DNA of 64,000 bases, from positions 62,001-126,000 of the forward strand of contig NZ_JBHSFP010000021.1 of assembly GCF_042654065.1 (NCBI RefSeq). The letters run 5' to 3'. Made by a program: the position numbers and the translations under genes. Positions 47,501-53,986 of this stretch are shown here, piece by piece (the first letter of the stretch is position 1; every line of letters starts with the position of its first letter). The stretch comes from Sphaerisporangium dianthi (GTDB lineage Bacteria; Actinomycetota; Actinomycetes; Streptosporangiales; Streptosporangiaceae). Under the pieces are notes generated by a model. It searched no databases. It was given only the letters and a program-made list of their open reading frames with translations, and was not told where the DNA came from.

Positions 47501-47599
47501 TCCGGCGCTTTCCAGCTCGGACGCGATCCACTCCGCCCACTGCAGGTCGGCGTCCGCATGACTGACGAAGAAGTCTGCGGTGTATTCGGTATCCGACAC
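44507..47599 (-). CDS. TIR - NB-ARC - TPR (NLR-like) protein
   Basis: The 1,030-residue protein starts at GTG 47599, six bases after AGGAG. Residues 1-150 are a TIR domain (YTADFFVSHADADLQWAEW, ILKAWDIRPGDN, TLHVLSAEHDAE). NB-ARC follows with P-loop ISGLGGLGKTQVAVEYA, the Walker B-like KSWLLIFDNAEDPDELLPLL, the RNBS-type VLITTRR and GCLPLALAQAA (GLPL). A helical region leads to six 42-residue tetratricopeptide-type units (RRLLGDEHPHTLNA, LHAQGE). The C-terminus is basic. In the TIR, the position expected for the catalytic glutamate appears to be Ala. It probably senses infection or stress and oligomerises. FxsT-type signalling is the alternative. Confidence 0.88.
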   Translation of the reverse strand: MSDTEYTADFFVSHADADLQWAEWIASELESAGYGVILKAWDIRPGDNRLDKIDEALSTCRHTLHVLSAEHDAEVAVRTAAQYQRLQGKERALIPVRVDGGDGDIPPSIGALVPIDLCGVHDEDEAQRRLLAGVAERAERVARAGFPNRSARRVRFPGAEQEVCQLRGHRPDPRFIGRDDTLADLYRALRANRPTSAVQAISGLGGLGKTQVAVEYAFRHGVAYDLVWWVRAEDPTTLRGDYAELATELGLPFDKDDQAIAALRQALHRRKSWLLIFDNAEDPDELLPLLPERHTGHVLITTRRPEWPHAELRHLDVLPVPAAVEYLQQWGRVSSADTARNLAEALGCLPLALAQAASVIADGMSATDYLDQLHKQSPELFTQGRAGSHQATIASTWRVSFDRLADRSPAAVALFRLAAFLGAEAIPPAQLVPVPGMPAELVEALTDPFRLNKATQSLREYSLAKTGDGLMSIHRMVQAVTRTELAADESRWAGFALSTMSTAFPDEVSDPASWPTCETMLAHALSSAQHAQRLHADITGTMDLLDRVARYLLARGRLDRAAAVVGDALTSAKQLPPDALEYLRCRNTQGLILLSQGDHHRARQAQEEVYQARIRKLGENNVDTLRAGRDFVEALYVQGHWAQATQLQNRLVEAFTAVLGAEDLETVTASAYQATLLRSAGQYRRARILEERVLKARRRLLGDEHPHTLNAIAGLATTLHAQGEYEHARTLQEQVLDARHRLLGDEHPHTLNAIVNLAAILHAQGEHDDARTLAEQVLDACRRLLGDEHPDTLNATAGLAATLHAQGEHDDARTLAEQVLDACRRLLGDEHPDTLNATAGLAATLHAQGEHEHARTLAEQVLDARRRLLGDEHPLTLTATAGLAATLHAQGEYDHARTLKEQVLDARRRLLGDEHPHTLNATANLATTLHAQGETAKAHSLLSDALTASQRAYGKKNTVTSHIAWQLASLLDAPHEANRKRSVVIENLSWLSKEPLSRLSGEQKSIRERIKRFLFGGSKPANRRPSKRKK
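44809..45564 (-). repeat. Six tandem 126-bp units encoding TPR array
   Basis: Consecutive units begin at 44809, 44935, 45061, 45187, 45313 and 45439. Each is 126 bp (42 codons). The two units at 45061-45186 and 45187-45312 read as identical over all 126 bases, and the others differ by a few substitutions, with the last one more diverged. The reading frame is preserved, so gain or loss of units leaves the protein intact. Confidence 0.92.
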
Positions 47600-47642
47600 A
47601 GAATCTCCTGGGCTCCGCCGCCTGCCTGCTTCTCTCAGCGAA

Positions 47643-48116
47643 TCAACGGCGCGTAGCGCCTGGGAATCGGGGGTCACGTGGCGCTCGGCTCACCGAGTCG
47701 GCAACGCCGGCCAGCAGCCGATCTCGCGCCTCGTTCTCCTCTACGTCTACCAGGTCGATGTAGACCAACGGCCCGAGCAGCGGGGCAACATCACATTCGG
47801 CGACCCGCACCGGAATGAACCGCCGCGTCTCACCGAGCAACGTCTGACGATAGGCCGCCGTCCACTCCGCTCGGGTGAAGAGAGAGGCGAGATAGTTGGG
47901 CGACAGCACGCCTAGAGTGCGTCGGCAAGTCGCCAAGGCATGGTCCATCGCTGCCATGAAGTTGTCTCCAGGGCGGAAATCCCATGCCTGAATGGTGGTG
48001 GTGTATCCGGCGTTCTCAAGTGCTCTAGCGATCCACGTCGCCCAGCCTCCATCCTTCCCGTTGTAGGTGATGAAGAAATCTTTCGACTGGCTCACAACCG
48101 GACCGTTCTCCGCCAT
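47643..48116 (-). CDS. Stand-alone TIR-domain protein
   Basis: The 157-residue protein starts at ATG 48116 after GGAAGG. It is a single TIR domain: KDFFITYNGKDGGWATWIAR, TIQAWDFRPGDNFMAAMDHA, CRRTLGVLSPNYLASLFTRA and the AEW motif with the expected catalytic Glu, then RRFIPVRVAECDVAPLLGPL. It is clearly homologous to the TIR at the start of the NLR protein (shared QAWD/KAWD-x-RPGDN, IPVRV, LLAGVA, RFPGA). It ends 43 bases before the NLR gene, so the two form an operon. Likely role: NADase effector or signal partner. FxsC-like is an alternative. Confidence 0.87.
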   Translation of the reverse strand: MAENGPVVSQSKDFFITYNGKDGGWATWIARALENAGYTTTIQAWDFRPGDNFMAAMDHALATCRRTLGVLSPNYLASLFTRAEWTAAYRQTLLGETRRFIPVRVAECDVAPLLGPLVYIDLVDVEENEARDRLLAGVADSVSRAPRDPRFPGATRR

Positions 48117-48353
48117 GGTGCCTTCCGCTGACGCCGGGATGGTCCGCACAACTCTACGCAACCTGTCGGCACGCGACGCACCGATGTCGTTGACGCGAAC
48201 GAGACATGTCCCCAAAACTCATCCGAATATCGAATTAAGTGAGCACCAAAACCTCTGTCTCGGCCCTACTGCGTGTCGATGGCTGGCAGACCTGGCGCAG
48301 GGCAAGATCCGACGGCGACTGACTAGCGCGGGGCTGTGACCCATCCCTGGACG

Positions 48354-48602
48354 CTATGGGTTGGCGAACCGGCCGATCCTCGTGTCGCTGATGAAAGCTC
48401 GCCACTCGCCGGCGCTGAATCGCAGCACCGGTCCGCCAGGGTTCTTGCTGTCCCGGACGGCTGTTCCGCCTTCGAGGAGAAGCGCCACTTCCACGCAGTT
48501 GTCGTTCGAGGTGCTTCGAGCACTCTTGCGCCAGGCGAGTGGGGCGCTGTAGTCCGCTATGTCGCCCTTGTTCTTGTTATGGTTGTTCGCGAAGTTAGAC
48601 AT
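48354..48602 (-). CDS. DUF397 protein (first of two)
   Basis: The 82-residue protein starts at ATG 48602 after AGGA. The DUF397 core is plain: LAWRKSARSTSNDNCVEVAL, VRDSKNPGGPVLRFSAGEW and AFISDTRIGRF. DUF397 proteins are small acidic partners of the adjacent XRE-type regulators in actinomycetes (the whiJ type). It is a paralogue of the next gene, 14 bases upstream of it. Confidence 0.88.
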   Translation of the reverse strand: MSNFANNHNKNKGDIADYSAPLAWRKSARSTSNDNCVEVALLLEGGTAVRDSKNPGGPVLRFSAGEWRAFISDTRIGRFANP

Positions 48603-48616
48603 ATGCGTCCTACTGA

Positions 48617-48841
48617 TCAGATGAGAACGCTCATGCCCAGGGCCGGTTGAGTGAACCGGTCGCCCTTCATGTCGGTGATGAACGCGTGCCACTCGCCGGC
48701 GGTCAAGAGCAGCACTGGTCCATTCGGGTTCTTGCTGTCTCGGATGGCTAGGTCTCCTAAGGGAAGATGTGCCACCTCGACGCAGTTGTCGTCGGTGCCG
48801 CTGTAGCTGCTCTTCTGCCAGGTGAGCATGCCTTGATCCAC
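48617..48841 (-). CDS. DUF397 protein (second of two)
   Basis: The 74-residue protein starts at GTG 48841 (ATG 48829 is also in frame). It shows LTWQKSSYSGTDDNCVEVAH, IRDSKNPNGPVLLLTAGEW and AFITDMKGDRF. It shares the VEVAxL...RDSKNP.GPVL..(S/T)AGEW pattern with its neighbour and probably arose by duplication. It follows the XRE gene by seven bases, so the three genes form one operon. Confidence 0.88.
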   Translation of the reverse strand: MDQGMLTWQKSSYSGTDDNCVEVAHLPLGDLAIRDSKNPNGPVLLLTAGEWHAFITDMKGDRFTQPALGMSVLI

Positions 48842-48848
48842 GTTTCGC

Positions 48849-49697
48849 CTACCTCGTCTTTTGATCCATGAGCGCGGCTATGAGCTGCGTCGACTCCTCT
48901 GCGCAGAGCGCCGATGTCGACACATAGGTAAATATGAGGCTATACCGCTGGTACTCCTCAGGTCTCTCCAGCCAGAGACTGTCGGTCGCCGTTGCCATGT
49001 AGACCAGGCTCGGATCGCTCGGAAAGTCGAGAATGACGAAGGGGCCTCCAGTCAGTGCCGGGTGTGCTCCGACGGCGTTGGGGATGACCTGGATGGTGAT
49101 GTTCGGTCGGGATGCCATCTCGATGAGATGGCGAAGCTGGGCGTGCATCACTTCTCGTCCGCCTATCGCCTTCAGTAATGCCGCCTCATCGATGATCGCT
49201 AGCAGGGATGGCGGCTCCTCACGGCTGAGGATCTTCTGGCGGGCGATCCTGGCTTCGACATGGCGATTGACGACGGTCTCGTCGAGCACCTGGCCGCCCC
49301 GGAAGACCGCTGCGGTGTACGCCGGCGTTTGGAGCAGTCCGGGGATGAGGGCGACCTCATACGTTCGGATCACGGAAGCGCCAGCCTCGAAGGCCGGCAG
49401 ATTGCTGCGAAAGACATCCTTGTAGTCCGCCCACCAGCCCCGTTGGCGTGACTCACGCGCGAGGGTGAGGAATGCCTCTCGTTGATGCTGATCGTTTACG
49501 CCGTAGAGGTCGAGCAGGAGACGGATGTCGTGGACGTTGGGCAGCTTCCACTCGTTGCGTTCGATCCTCGTCAGCTTGCTGGGAGTCCATTCGAGACGTT
49601 TGGCGGCTTCGGTGGATGTAAGTCCGCTTGCTTCTCTCAACTGGCGGAGAGCGGCGGACAGTTGACGTCGTTTAACTGTCGGGCTCTGTATCGTCAT
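48849..49697 (-). CDS. XRE-family regulator with DUF5753 domain
   Basis: The 282-residue protein starts at ATG 49697, eight bases after GAGGAG. The helix-turn-helix (ALRQLREASGLTSTEAAKRL, EWTPSKLTRIERN) is at residues about 15-65. The C-terminal DUF5753 part follows (RGWWADYKDVF, YEVALIPGLLQTPAYTAA, EARIARQKIL and the ITIQVIPNAVGAHPAL strand). It regulates, with the DUF397 proteins, an unknown set of genes, usually development or secondary metabolism. The codon and base use here is visibly less GC-rich than in the housekeeping genes around. Confidence 0.93.
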   Translation of the reverse strand: MTIQSPTVKRRQLSAALRQLREASGLTSTEAAKRLEWTPSKLTRIERNEWKLPNVHDIRLLLDLYGVNDQHQREAFLTLARESRQRGWWADYKDVFRSNLPAFEAGASVIRTYEVALIPGLLQTPAYTAAVFRGGQVLDETVVNRHVEARIARQKILSREEPPSLLAIIDEAALLKAIGGREVMHAQLRHLIEMASRPNITIQVIPNAVGAHPALTGGPFVILDFPSDPSLVYMATATDSLWLERPEEYQRYSLIFTYVSTSALCAEESTQLIAALMDQKTR

Positions 49698-50058
49698 CGC
49701 TTCACTCCTCTGCGCAAATCGCCCTATCTCCTTCAAAAGCCGCACGGCGGAAATTTATAGATGTTCCGATTTGGGTATTGCACAAAAATGGCGGCCGCAT
49801 CAGTATGACGTGAGAAGAGGAGTCCTGCCAGGCGTTGCCCCGCCTGGCAGGACCTTGATCGCACGTCGGAGGTGCGACCCCAGTGCAAAACCCTAATGGA
49901 AAAACGCACGTAATTTATGCGCGTTGGCGGGCTGATCAGCCGTTGAACGGCCTATACCGGCATGGCTCTGAACCCTTGGACGCCGATGGCATGCCTTATC
50001 GGTGCATTTCGCCACCATGCGGCTGTACCAGAGAGCCGTACCGGCAAGAGGTGGTTGT
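49698..50058. other. Low-GC gap with two tandem stem-loops
   Basis: This 361-bp gap upstream of the XRE gene has no protein gene. A perfect 13-bp stem (GTCCTGCCAGGCG 49822-49834, CGCCTGGCAGGAC 49841-49853, loop TTGCCC) is followed within six bases by a smaller stem (TCGCAC...GTGCGA). The region between 49750 and 49930 is A/T-richer than the surroundings. It could be a terminator, an attenuator or a small structured RNA. Confidence 0.6.
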
Positions 50059-50340
50059 GTGACCGGGTACGGGCATCAGGCGCGGTTGAAGGGGCGTCAT
50101 CGGCAGAGGGCGGGGTCCGAGCACGTCGTTCGGCGGCAGTGGGATCTGGCGGAACGAGCCGCCGCCCGCCAGTTGGACCTGCTGGAGCCCGGATGGACGG
50201 TCATGTAAGGCGTGGGCACGCGCCGCTTCTACGCCATCGCCACCTGGCCCGCCCCTGGGCCGTTGATCGTTCAGGCACGGGGCGCGGACGAGCTGCGCCG
50301 CCTCATGCGCGAGGCCGAACGGACCACGTGGCCGGGCGGC
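50059..50340 (+). pseudogene. Small conserved gene interrupted by a stop codon
   Basis: From GTG 50059 the frame reads RRQWDLAERAAARQLDLLEPGWTVM, then TAA at 50206-50208, then in the same frame GVGTRRFYAIATWPAPGPL and VQARGADELRRLMREAE. The two halves look like one actinomycete small protein, of the kind that often accompanies XRE/DUF397 genes. A single change of TAC or TAT to TAA would explain the break. The natural end is unclear because the frame stays open into the next gene. The family is recalled from experience, not searched. Confidence 0.55.
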
Positions 50341-50430
50341 GAAGCCGGCGTTTCCTCGCCCGCGGCCGGCCGGTCCGGCCGGACATCTCACTCACCCCTG
50401 CGTACCTCACGATCACGGCAAGGAGCCTTG

Positions 50431-50892
50431 ATGCCAGAGACACCGGACGGTCTTCGTACCGTCTGCTGGGACCTGCCGCACGACCTGTCGATGGTCGGCA
50501 AGGCCCGCCGTATCGTCGTTGACACCCTGAACGCCTGGGACCTTCGCGATCTCGTGGATGACGTGGTTCTGGCCGTCGATGAGTTGCTGGCGAACGCGGT
50601 CACCCACGGGGAACCCCCGATCCGGCTCTCCTTGTGGGCCGTGCCGGGAGAGTTCTGCGTCCGCGTGACCGATCACGGCCCCGGCCGGCCGCGCCACCTC
50701 GACCTTGGCCTCGATGCTCTCCACGGACGGGGTCTCGCCATCGTGGCCGCCCTCGCGCACGATCACGGGATCACTCCGCTCGCCGATCGTCACGGCAAGA
50801 CCGTCTGGGCCCGCTGGAGACACGAAATCCAGAACGCCGGGGACACCTCCGGTGACTCGTCACCCGGTCACAAGGACCCCCGGCGCCGCTGA
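50431..50892 (+). CDS. GHKL ATPase, RsbW/anti-sigma-like
   Basis: The 153-residue protein starts at ATG 50431, five bases after AAGGAG. It is a single HATPase_c domain: N-box LAVDELLANAVTHGEPP, G1-type VRVTDHGPGRP and the G2-type HGRGLAIVAALAHDHG. These proteins belong to the RsbW/SpoIIAB-like family of actinomycetes and bind ATP, often as anti-sigma kinases. No sigma or anti-anti-sigma gene is adjacent. The frame is open upstream to 50212, but the ribosome-binding site fixes the start. Confidence 0.88.
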   Translation: MPETPDGLRTVCWDLPHDLSMVGKARRIVVDTLNAWDLRDLVDDVVLAVDELLANAVTHGEPPIRLSLWAVPGEFCVRVTDHGPGRPRHLDLGLDALHGRGLAIVAALAHDHGITPLADRHGKTVWARWRHEIQNAGDTSGDSSPGHKDPRRR

Positions 50893-51021
50893 AGGGACTC
50901 AGGTGATCGGGCGGTTTCTTCAGGTCACGAAGGTCGATGGAGGGTGGGGTGAAGGCCTGCTCCACGCCTTGAGACCGGCTGAAGACTGCGGAAAGGGAGC
51001 CGCTCCGCCTACACTTGGCAT

Positions 51022-51228
51022 ATGAGCGTCATGCGCGAGGAGCTCCACGATCTTGTGGACCGGTTGCCCGAGGAGAAGGTGGCTCCTCTGCTTCGTCTCG
51101 TTCGTGGGCAGCTCGAAAAGCGGTCGATCGTCCGGGACCTGCCGTTCGTCGGGTTGCTGGAGGCAGAGCCTGACTTCGCGGAACGCTCGGAAGAAATCCT
51201 CTCCGTGGAGGACAATCACTCTTTGTGA
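51022..51228 (+). CDS. VapB-type antitoxin
   Basis: The 68-residue protein starts at ATG 51022 with no ribosome-binding site. A TACACT hexamer at about 51009-51014 would place the start of transcription at the ATG, so a leaderless message is likely. The peptide is helical and acidic (MREELHDLVDRLPEEKVAPL, PLLRLVRGQLEKRS, and the EILSVEDN tail). It has no clear ribbon-helix-helix or AbrB signature. It overlaps the PIN gene by four bases, so its role as antitoxin is inferred from context. Confidence 0.75.
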   Translation: MSVMREELHDLVDRLPEEKVAPLLRLVRGQLEKRSIVRDLPFVGLLEAEPDFAERSEEILSVEDNHSL

Positions 51229-51641
51229 TTGTGATCGACTCTGGGCCCCTCGTTGCCGCGTTGAACAGCCGAGACAACCACCACGAAGCCTGTACTCGTC
51301 TCTTGCGCACTCATCCCGGGCCCTTGCTCGTTCCCGCCACTGTGGTGACCGAGGTGTGCCAACTCGTCGAGAAGCGGCAGGGAAGCAAGGCGGAGGCGGC
51401 GTTCTTGCAGTCTTTTGAGACTGGCTTGACTCTGGTCGATCTGACTGATCGAGATCTCATGCGGATGAGCGCCTTGGTGGAGGCGTACGCGAGTCTCCCT
51501 CTCGGTGCGGTGGACGCGTCCGTGATCGCCATCGCCGAACGGCTGGGTGTCTACGAGGCGGCGACCCTCGATCGCCGCCACTTCACGGTCGTCCGCCCCC
51601 GGCACACCGGCAGCCTCACACTGCTGCCCGAACGACTCTAG
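51225..51641 (+). CDS. VapC-type PIN-domain toxin
   Basis: The 138-residue protein starts at GTG 51225, overlapping the antitoxin stop (GTGA). PIN acidic residues are seen in VIDSGPLVAALN (Asp5), PATVVTEVCQLVEKR (Glu), LGAVDASVIAIAERL (Asp) and ATLDRRHF (Asp), in order. VapC-type proteins are Mg-dependent ribonucleases, often cutting tRNA or rRNA, and are blocked by the cognate antitoxin. The pair lies at the right edge of the accessory island and may stabilise it. Confidence 0.88.
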   Translation: MIVIDSGPLVAALNSRDNHHEACTRLLRTHPGPLLVPATVVTEVCQLVEKRQGSKAEAAFLQSFETGLTLVDLTDRDLMRMSALVEAYASLPLGAVDASVIAIAERLGVYEAATLDRRHFTVVRPRHTGSLTLLPERL

Positions 51642-51666
51642 GGGGCCCGTCCCACGAGTCGGCGGG

Positions 51667-53103
51667 TCACTGGAGGGTGGGGCGGGTGGGTTTGTAGAGC
51701 CAGGCGTCGAAGAGGGGGGTGAGGGTTCTGCCGCTGAGCTTCTCGGCGAGCTTGATGAACTCGTCGGTGGTGACGCCGCCGTACCTGTGCTGGTCGGTCC
51801 AGGTGCGCAGCAGCAGGAAGAAGGTGTCGTCGCCGATCTTACGGCGCAGTGCCTGCAGGGTCATGGCGCCGCGCACGTACACCGAGTTGTTGAACAGGTC
51901 GTCGCGCTGGGCCGCGCCCGGGGGATATTTCCACATCGGGGCGTCCTTGGCCGAGTAGTAGTCCTCGAAGGTCTTCTGAGGGCTCGTCCCGCCGGTGTGC
52001 TCGGCCCACAGCCACTCGGCGTAGGTCGCGAAGCCCTCGTTGAGCCACAAATCCTTCCAGCGGGTGATGCTCAGGCTGTCGCCGAACCACTGGTGGGCCA
52101 GTTCGTGGGCGATGATGCTCTGATCGGGCTGGAAGCCGCCGTACATGGGCTTGGTCTGGTTCTCCAGCGCGTAGCCGGCGGAGAAGTCGTCGATGACCCC
52201 GCCCGTCGAGGAGAACGGGTAAGGCCCGAAGACCGTGGACCAGTAGTCGGTGACCTTGGCCGACGTGGAGTACAGCATGCCGAGGCCGTCGCGGAACGCC
52301 GGGTCGGTGGCGGCGTACACCGGGATGCCGCCGGCGGACTGGCCGGTCTTGACCGTGAACTTCCCGAGCGTGATCGTCGCCAGGTAGGTCGCCATGGGGT
52401 GCGCCTCGCGCCAGGAGAACGTCGAGCGGCCGCCGGAGGTGACCGGCGCGCCGCGCATCTCGCCGTTGGCGACGACCGTGACGCCGCTCGGGACCGTGAC
52501 GTCGAAGTCGAACGTCGCCTTGTCGGCGGGATGGTCGTTGCTGGGGAACCAGGTGCGGGCGCCGTTGGGCTCGCTGGTGACGAACGCGCCGTCCTTGGTG
52601 GGGATGAAGCCGTAGGTGCCGAGGTTGGAGGAGTTGCGGACGGGGTCGGGCCGGCCGCCGTAGTCGACGGTGACCTTGAACACCGCGCCCTTGGCGAGCG
52701 CCCCGGCCGGGTGGATGACCAGCTCGTCGCCCTGTCGGCTGAACTTGGCGGGCCTGTCGTCCACGCTGACCTTGCGGACGGTGAACCCGTGCAGGTCGAG
52801 GTCGAAGCGGGACAGGGGCTGCGCGGCGCGGGCCCTGACGTCGGCGGTGCCCGAGAGGTTCTTCGACGTCGGGTCGTAGGACAGCTTCAGCCCGTAGTGC
52901 TCGACGTCGTAGCCGCCGTTGCCGTCGGTGGGGAAGTCGGGATCGCCGATGCCGGCCGCGCCGATCGTGCTGCTCTGCGCCTCGGGGGCGCCGGGCGCCG
53001 CGCTGGGTGCCGTCGCTCCGTTCGAGGCCGAGCAGGCGTTGAGGGCGAGGACCGTGACCGACAGCAGGGCGGTCGTCGTCCGCCGTGCACCCTTGAACCG
53101 CAT
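51667..53103 (-). CDS. M1-family zinc metallopeptidase, lipoprotein
   Basis: The 478-residue protein starts at ATG 53103. The signal peptide TALLSVTVLALNACS ends in a lipobox (LNAC), so it is exported and lipid-anchored. The M1 exopeptidase motif is not canonical GAMEN but the zinc site is complete: HELAHQWFGDSL with the third ligand in LWLNEGFATYAEW, 18 residues on. The beta-sandwich N-terminal domain (YDVEHYGLKLSYDPTSKNLS) is typical. The region LENQTKPMYG replaces GAMEN. It probably removes N-terminal residues from extracellular peptides. Confidence 0.9.
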   Translation of the reverse strand: MRFKGARRTTTALLSVTVLALNACSASNGATAPSAAPGAPEAQSSTIGAAGIGDPDFPTDGNGGYDVEHYGLKLSYDPTSKNLSGTADVRARAAQPLSRFDLDLHGFTVRKVSVDDRPAKFSRQGDELVIHPAGALAKGAVFKVTVDYGGRPDPVRNSSNLGTYGFIPTKDGAFVTSEPNGARTWFPSNDHPADKATFDFDVTVPSGVTVVANGEMRGAPVTSGGRSTFSWREAHPMATYLATITLGKFTVKTGQSAGGIPVYAATDPAFRDGLGMLYSTSAKVTDYWSTVFGPYPFSSTGGVIDDFSAGYALENQTKPMYGGFQPDQSIIAHELAHQWFGDSLSITRWKDLWLNEGFATYAEWLWAEHTGGTSPQKTFEDYYSAKDAPMWKYPPGAAQRDDLFNNSVYVRGAMTLQALRRKIGDDTFFLLLRTWTDQHRYGGVTTDEFIKLAEKLSGRTLTPLFDAWLYKPTRPTLQ

Positions 53104-53135
53104 GTCAGGCAGCCTACGTGAAGAACCGCAGGTCA

Positions 53136-53846
53136 TCAGGCGTCCACCACAATGGTGGAGGCGGCTTTGTCGTGGAGGGCCTGCTTTTTTCCGTCGAACA
53201 GGATCCACAGCAGGTCGGCCACGCCGAGGCAGCACACCACGCCGAAGACGCCGTAGACGATCTCGCGGACCGCAGCCTGCCCGGCCGTGACGGCTTCTTG
53301 GGTGGGGAACTGCACGACCCGCAGGCGAAACAGCCTCTTACCCAGGGTCTGGCCGTTCCAGAAGGCCGTGAGCAGCCAGAAGTACAGGAACCAGATGACC
53401 GCGACGCCCACGCCGTTGACGGTGCGGACGGCCTCGATGGAGCCGTCGGCGGCCCGCTCGGTGACGGTGGCCGAGAACGGCGAGGTGAGCACGCCGACGA
53501 TCAGGATGTCCACCAGGCCGGCGAACAGCCTGCGCCACCGCCCGCCGAGCGGCGCGCCCCAGGGCCCGTACGGCGGCCCGCCCTGGTCGTACCCTTCCCA
53601 GGGCCGCGCGCCGTACGGCTGTCCGCCGCCCGGCCCGTACAAGGGGCCATCCTGCGGACCGTACGGCTGTCCGCCTCCCGGTCCGTACGAGGGGTCGCCC
53701 TGCGGACCGTACGGCTGCCCGGCGTGCGGCCGGTACGGCGGCCCCTCGTGCGGTCGGTGGGGCGGCTCGTACGGCGGTCCCTCGTGCGGCTCGTGCGGCT
53801 CGTCCGGGGGACCGCCGTACGGCGGCTCGCCTCCTGGTGATCTCAT
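53136..53846 (-). CDS. RDD-family membrane protein with proline-rich N-terminus
   Basis: The 236-residue protein starts at ATG 53846. Residues 1-100 are low-complexity proline, glycine and tyrosine repeats (PYGP, GGGQPYGPQ). The C-terminal part is an RDD domain: RWRRLFAGLVDILIVGVLT (R-x-x-A-x-x-x-D), WFLYFWLLTAFWNGQTLGKRLFRLRVV and a last helix VFGVVCCLGVADLLWILFD. RDD proteins are possibly transporters, of unknown substrate. It lies 32 bases upstream of the M1 gene on the same strand. Confidence 0.87.
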   Translation of the reverse strand: MRSPGGEPPYGGPPDEPHEPHEGPPYEPPHRPHEGPPYRPHAGQPYGPQGDPSYGPGGGQPYGPQDGPLYGPGGGQPYGARPWEGYDQGGPPYGPWGAPLGGRWRRLFAGLVDILIVGVLTSPFSATVTERAADGSIEAVRTVNGVGVAVIWFLYFWLLTAFWNGQTLGKRLFRLRVVQFPTQEAVTAGQAAVREIVYGVFGVVCCLGVADLLWILFDGKKQALHDKAASTIVVDA

Positions 53847-53911
53847 GCGTGACTGATCGCCAGGAAGCGGTGACGCCAAACCGGGCCGGGGGCGGGCCCG
53901 GTCGGGCGCCG

Positions 53912-53978
53912 GTCACGGTCGTGCGGGGGCCACGGCCGTGACGGAGGCACGGCCACGTGGGGGGTTGCGTGGCCGTGC
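53912..53978 (-). terminator. Two tandem hairpins after hppD
   Basis: Hairpin one: GCACGGCCACG (53947-53957) and CGTGGCCGTGC (53968-53978), perfect 11 bp. Hairpin two: GTCACGGTCGTG (53912-53923) and CACGGCCGTGAC (53931-53942), 12 bp with one wobble. Both lie between the leftward hppD and RDD genes. They probably end hppD transcription. Confidence 0.8.
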
Positions 53979-53986
53979 GAGGAGGG

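Noticed and set aside
50212..50430. Start of the GHKL ATPase at GTG 50212
   Set aside because: AAGGAG before ATG 50431 fixes the start. The upstream codons belong to the interrupted small gene and then to low-complexity sequence.
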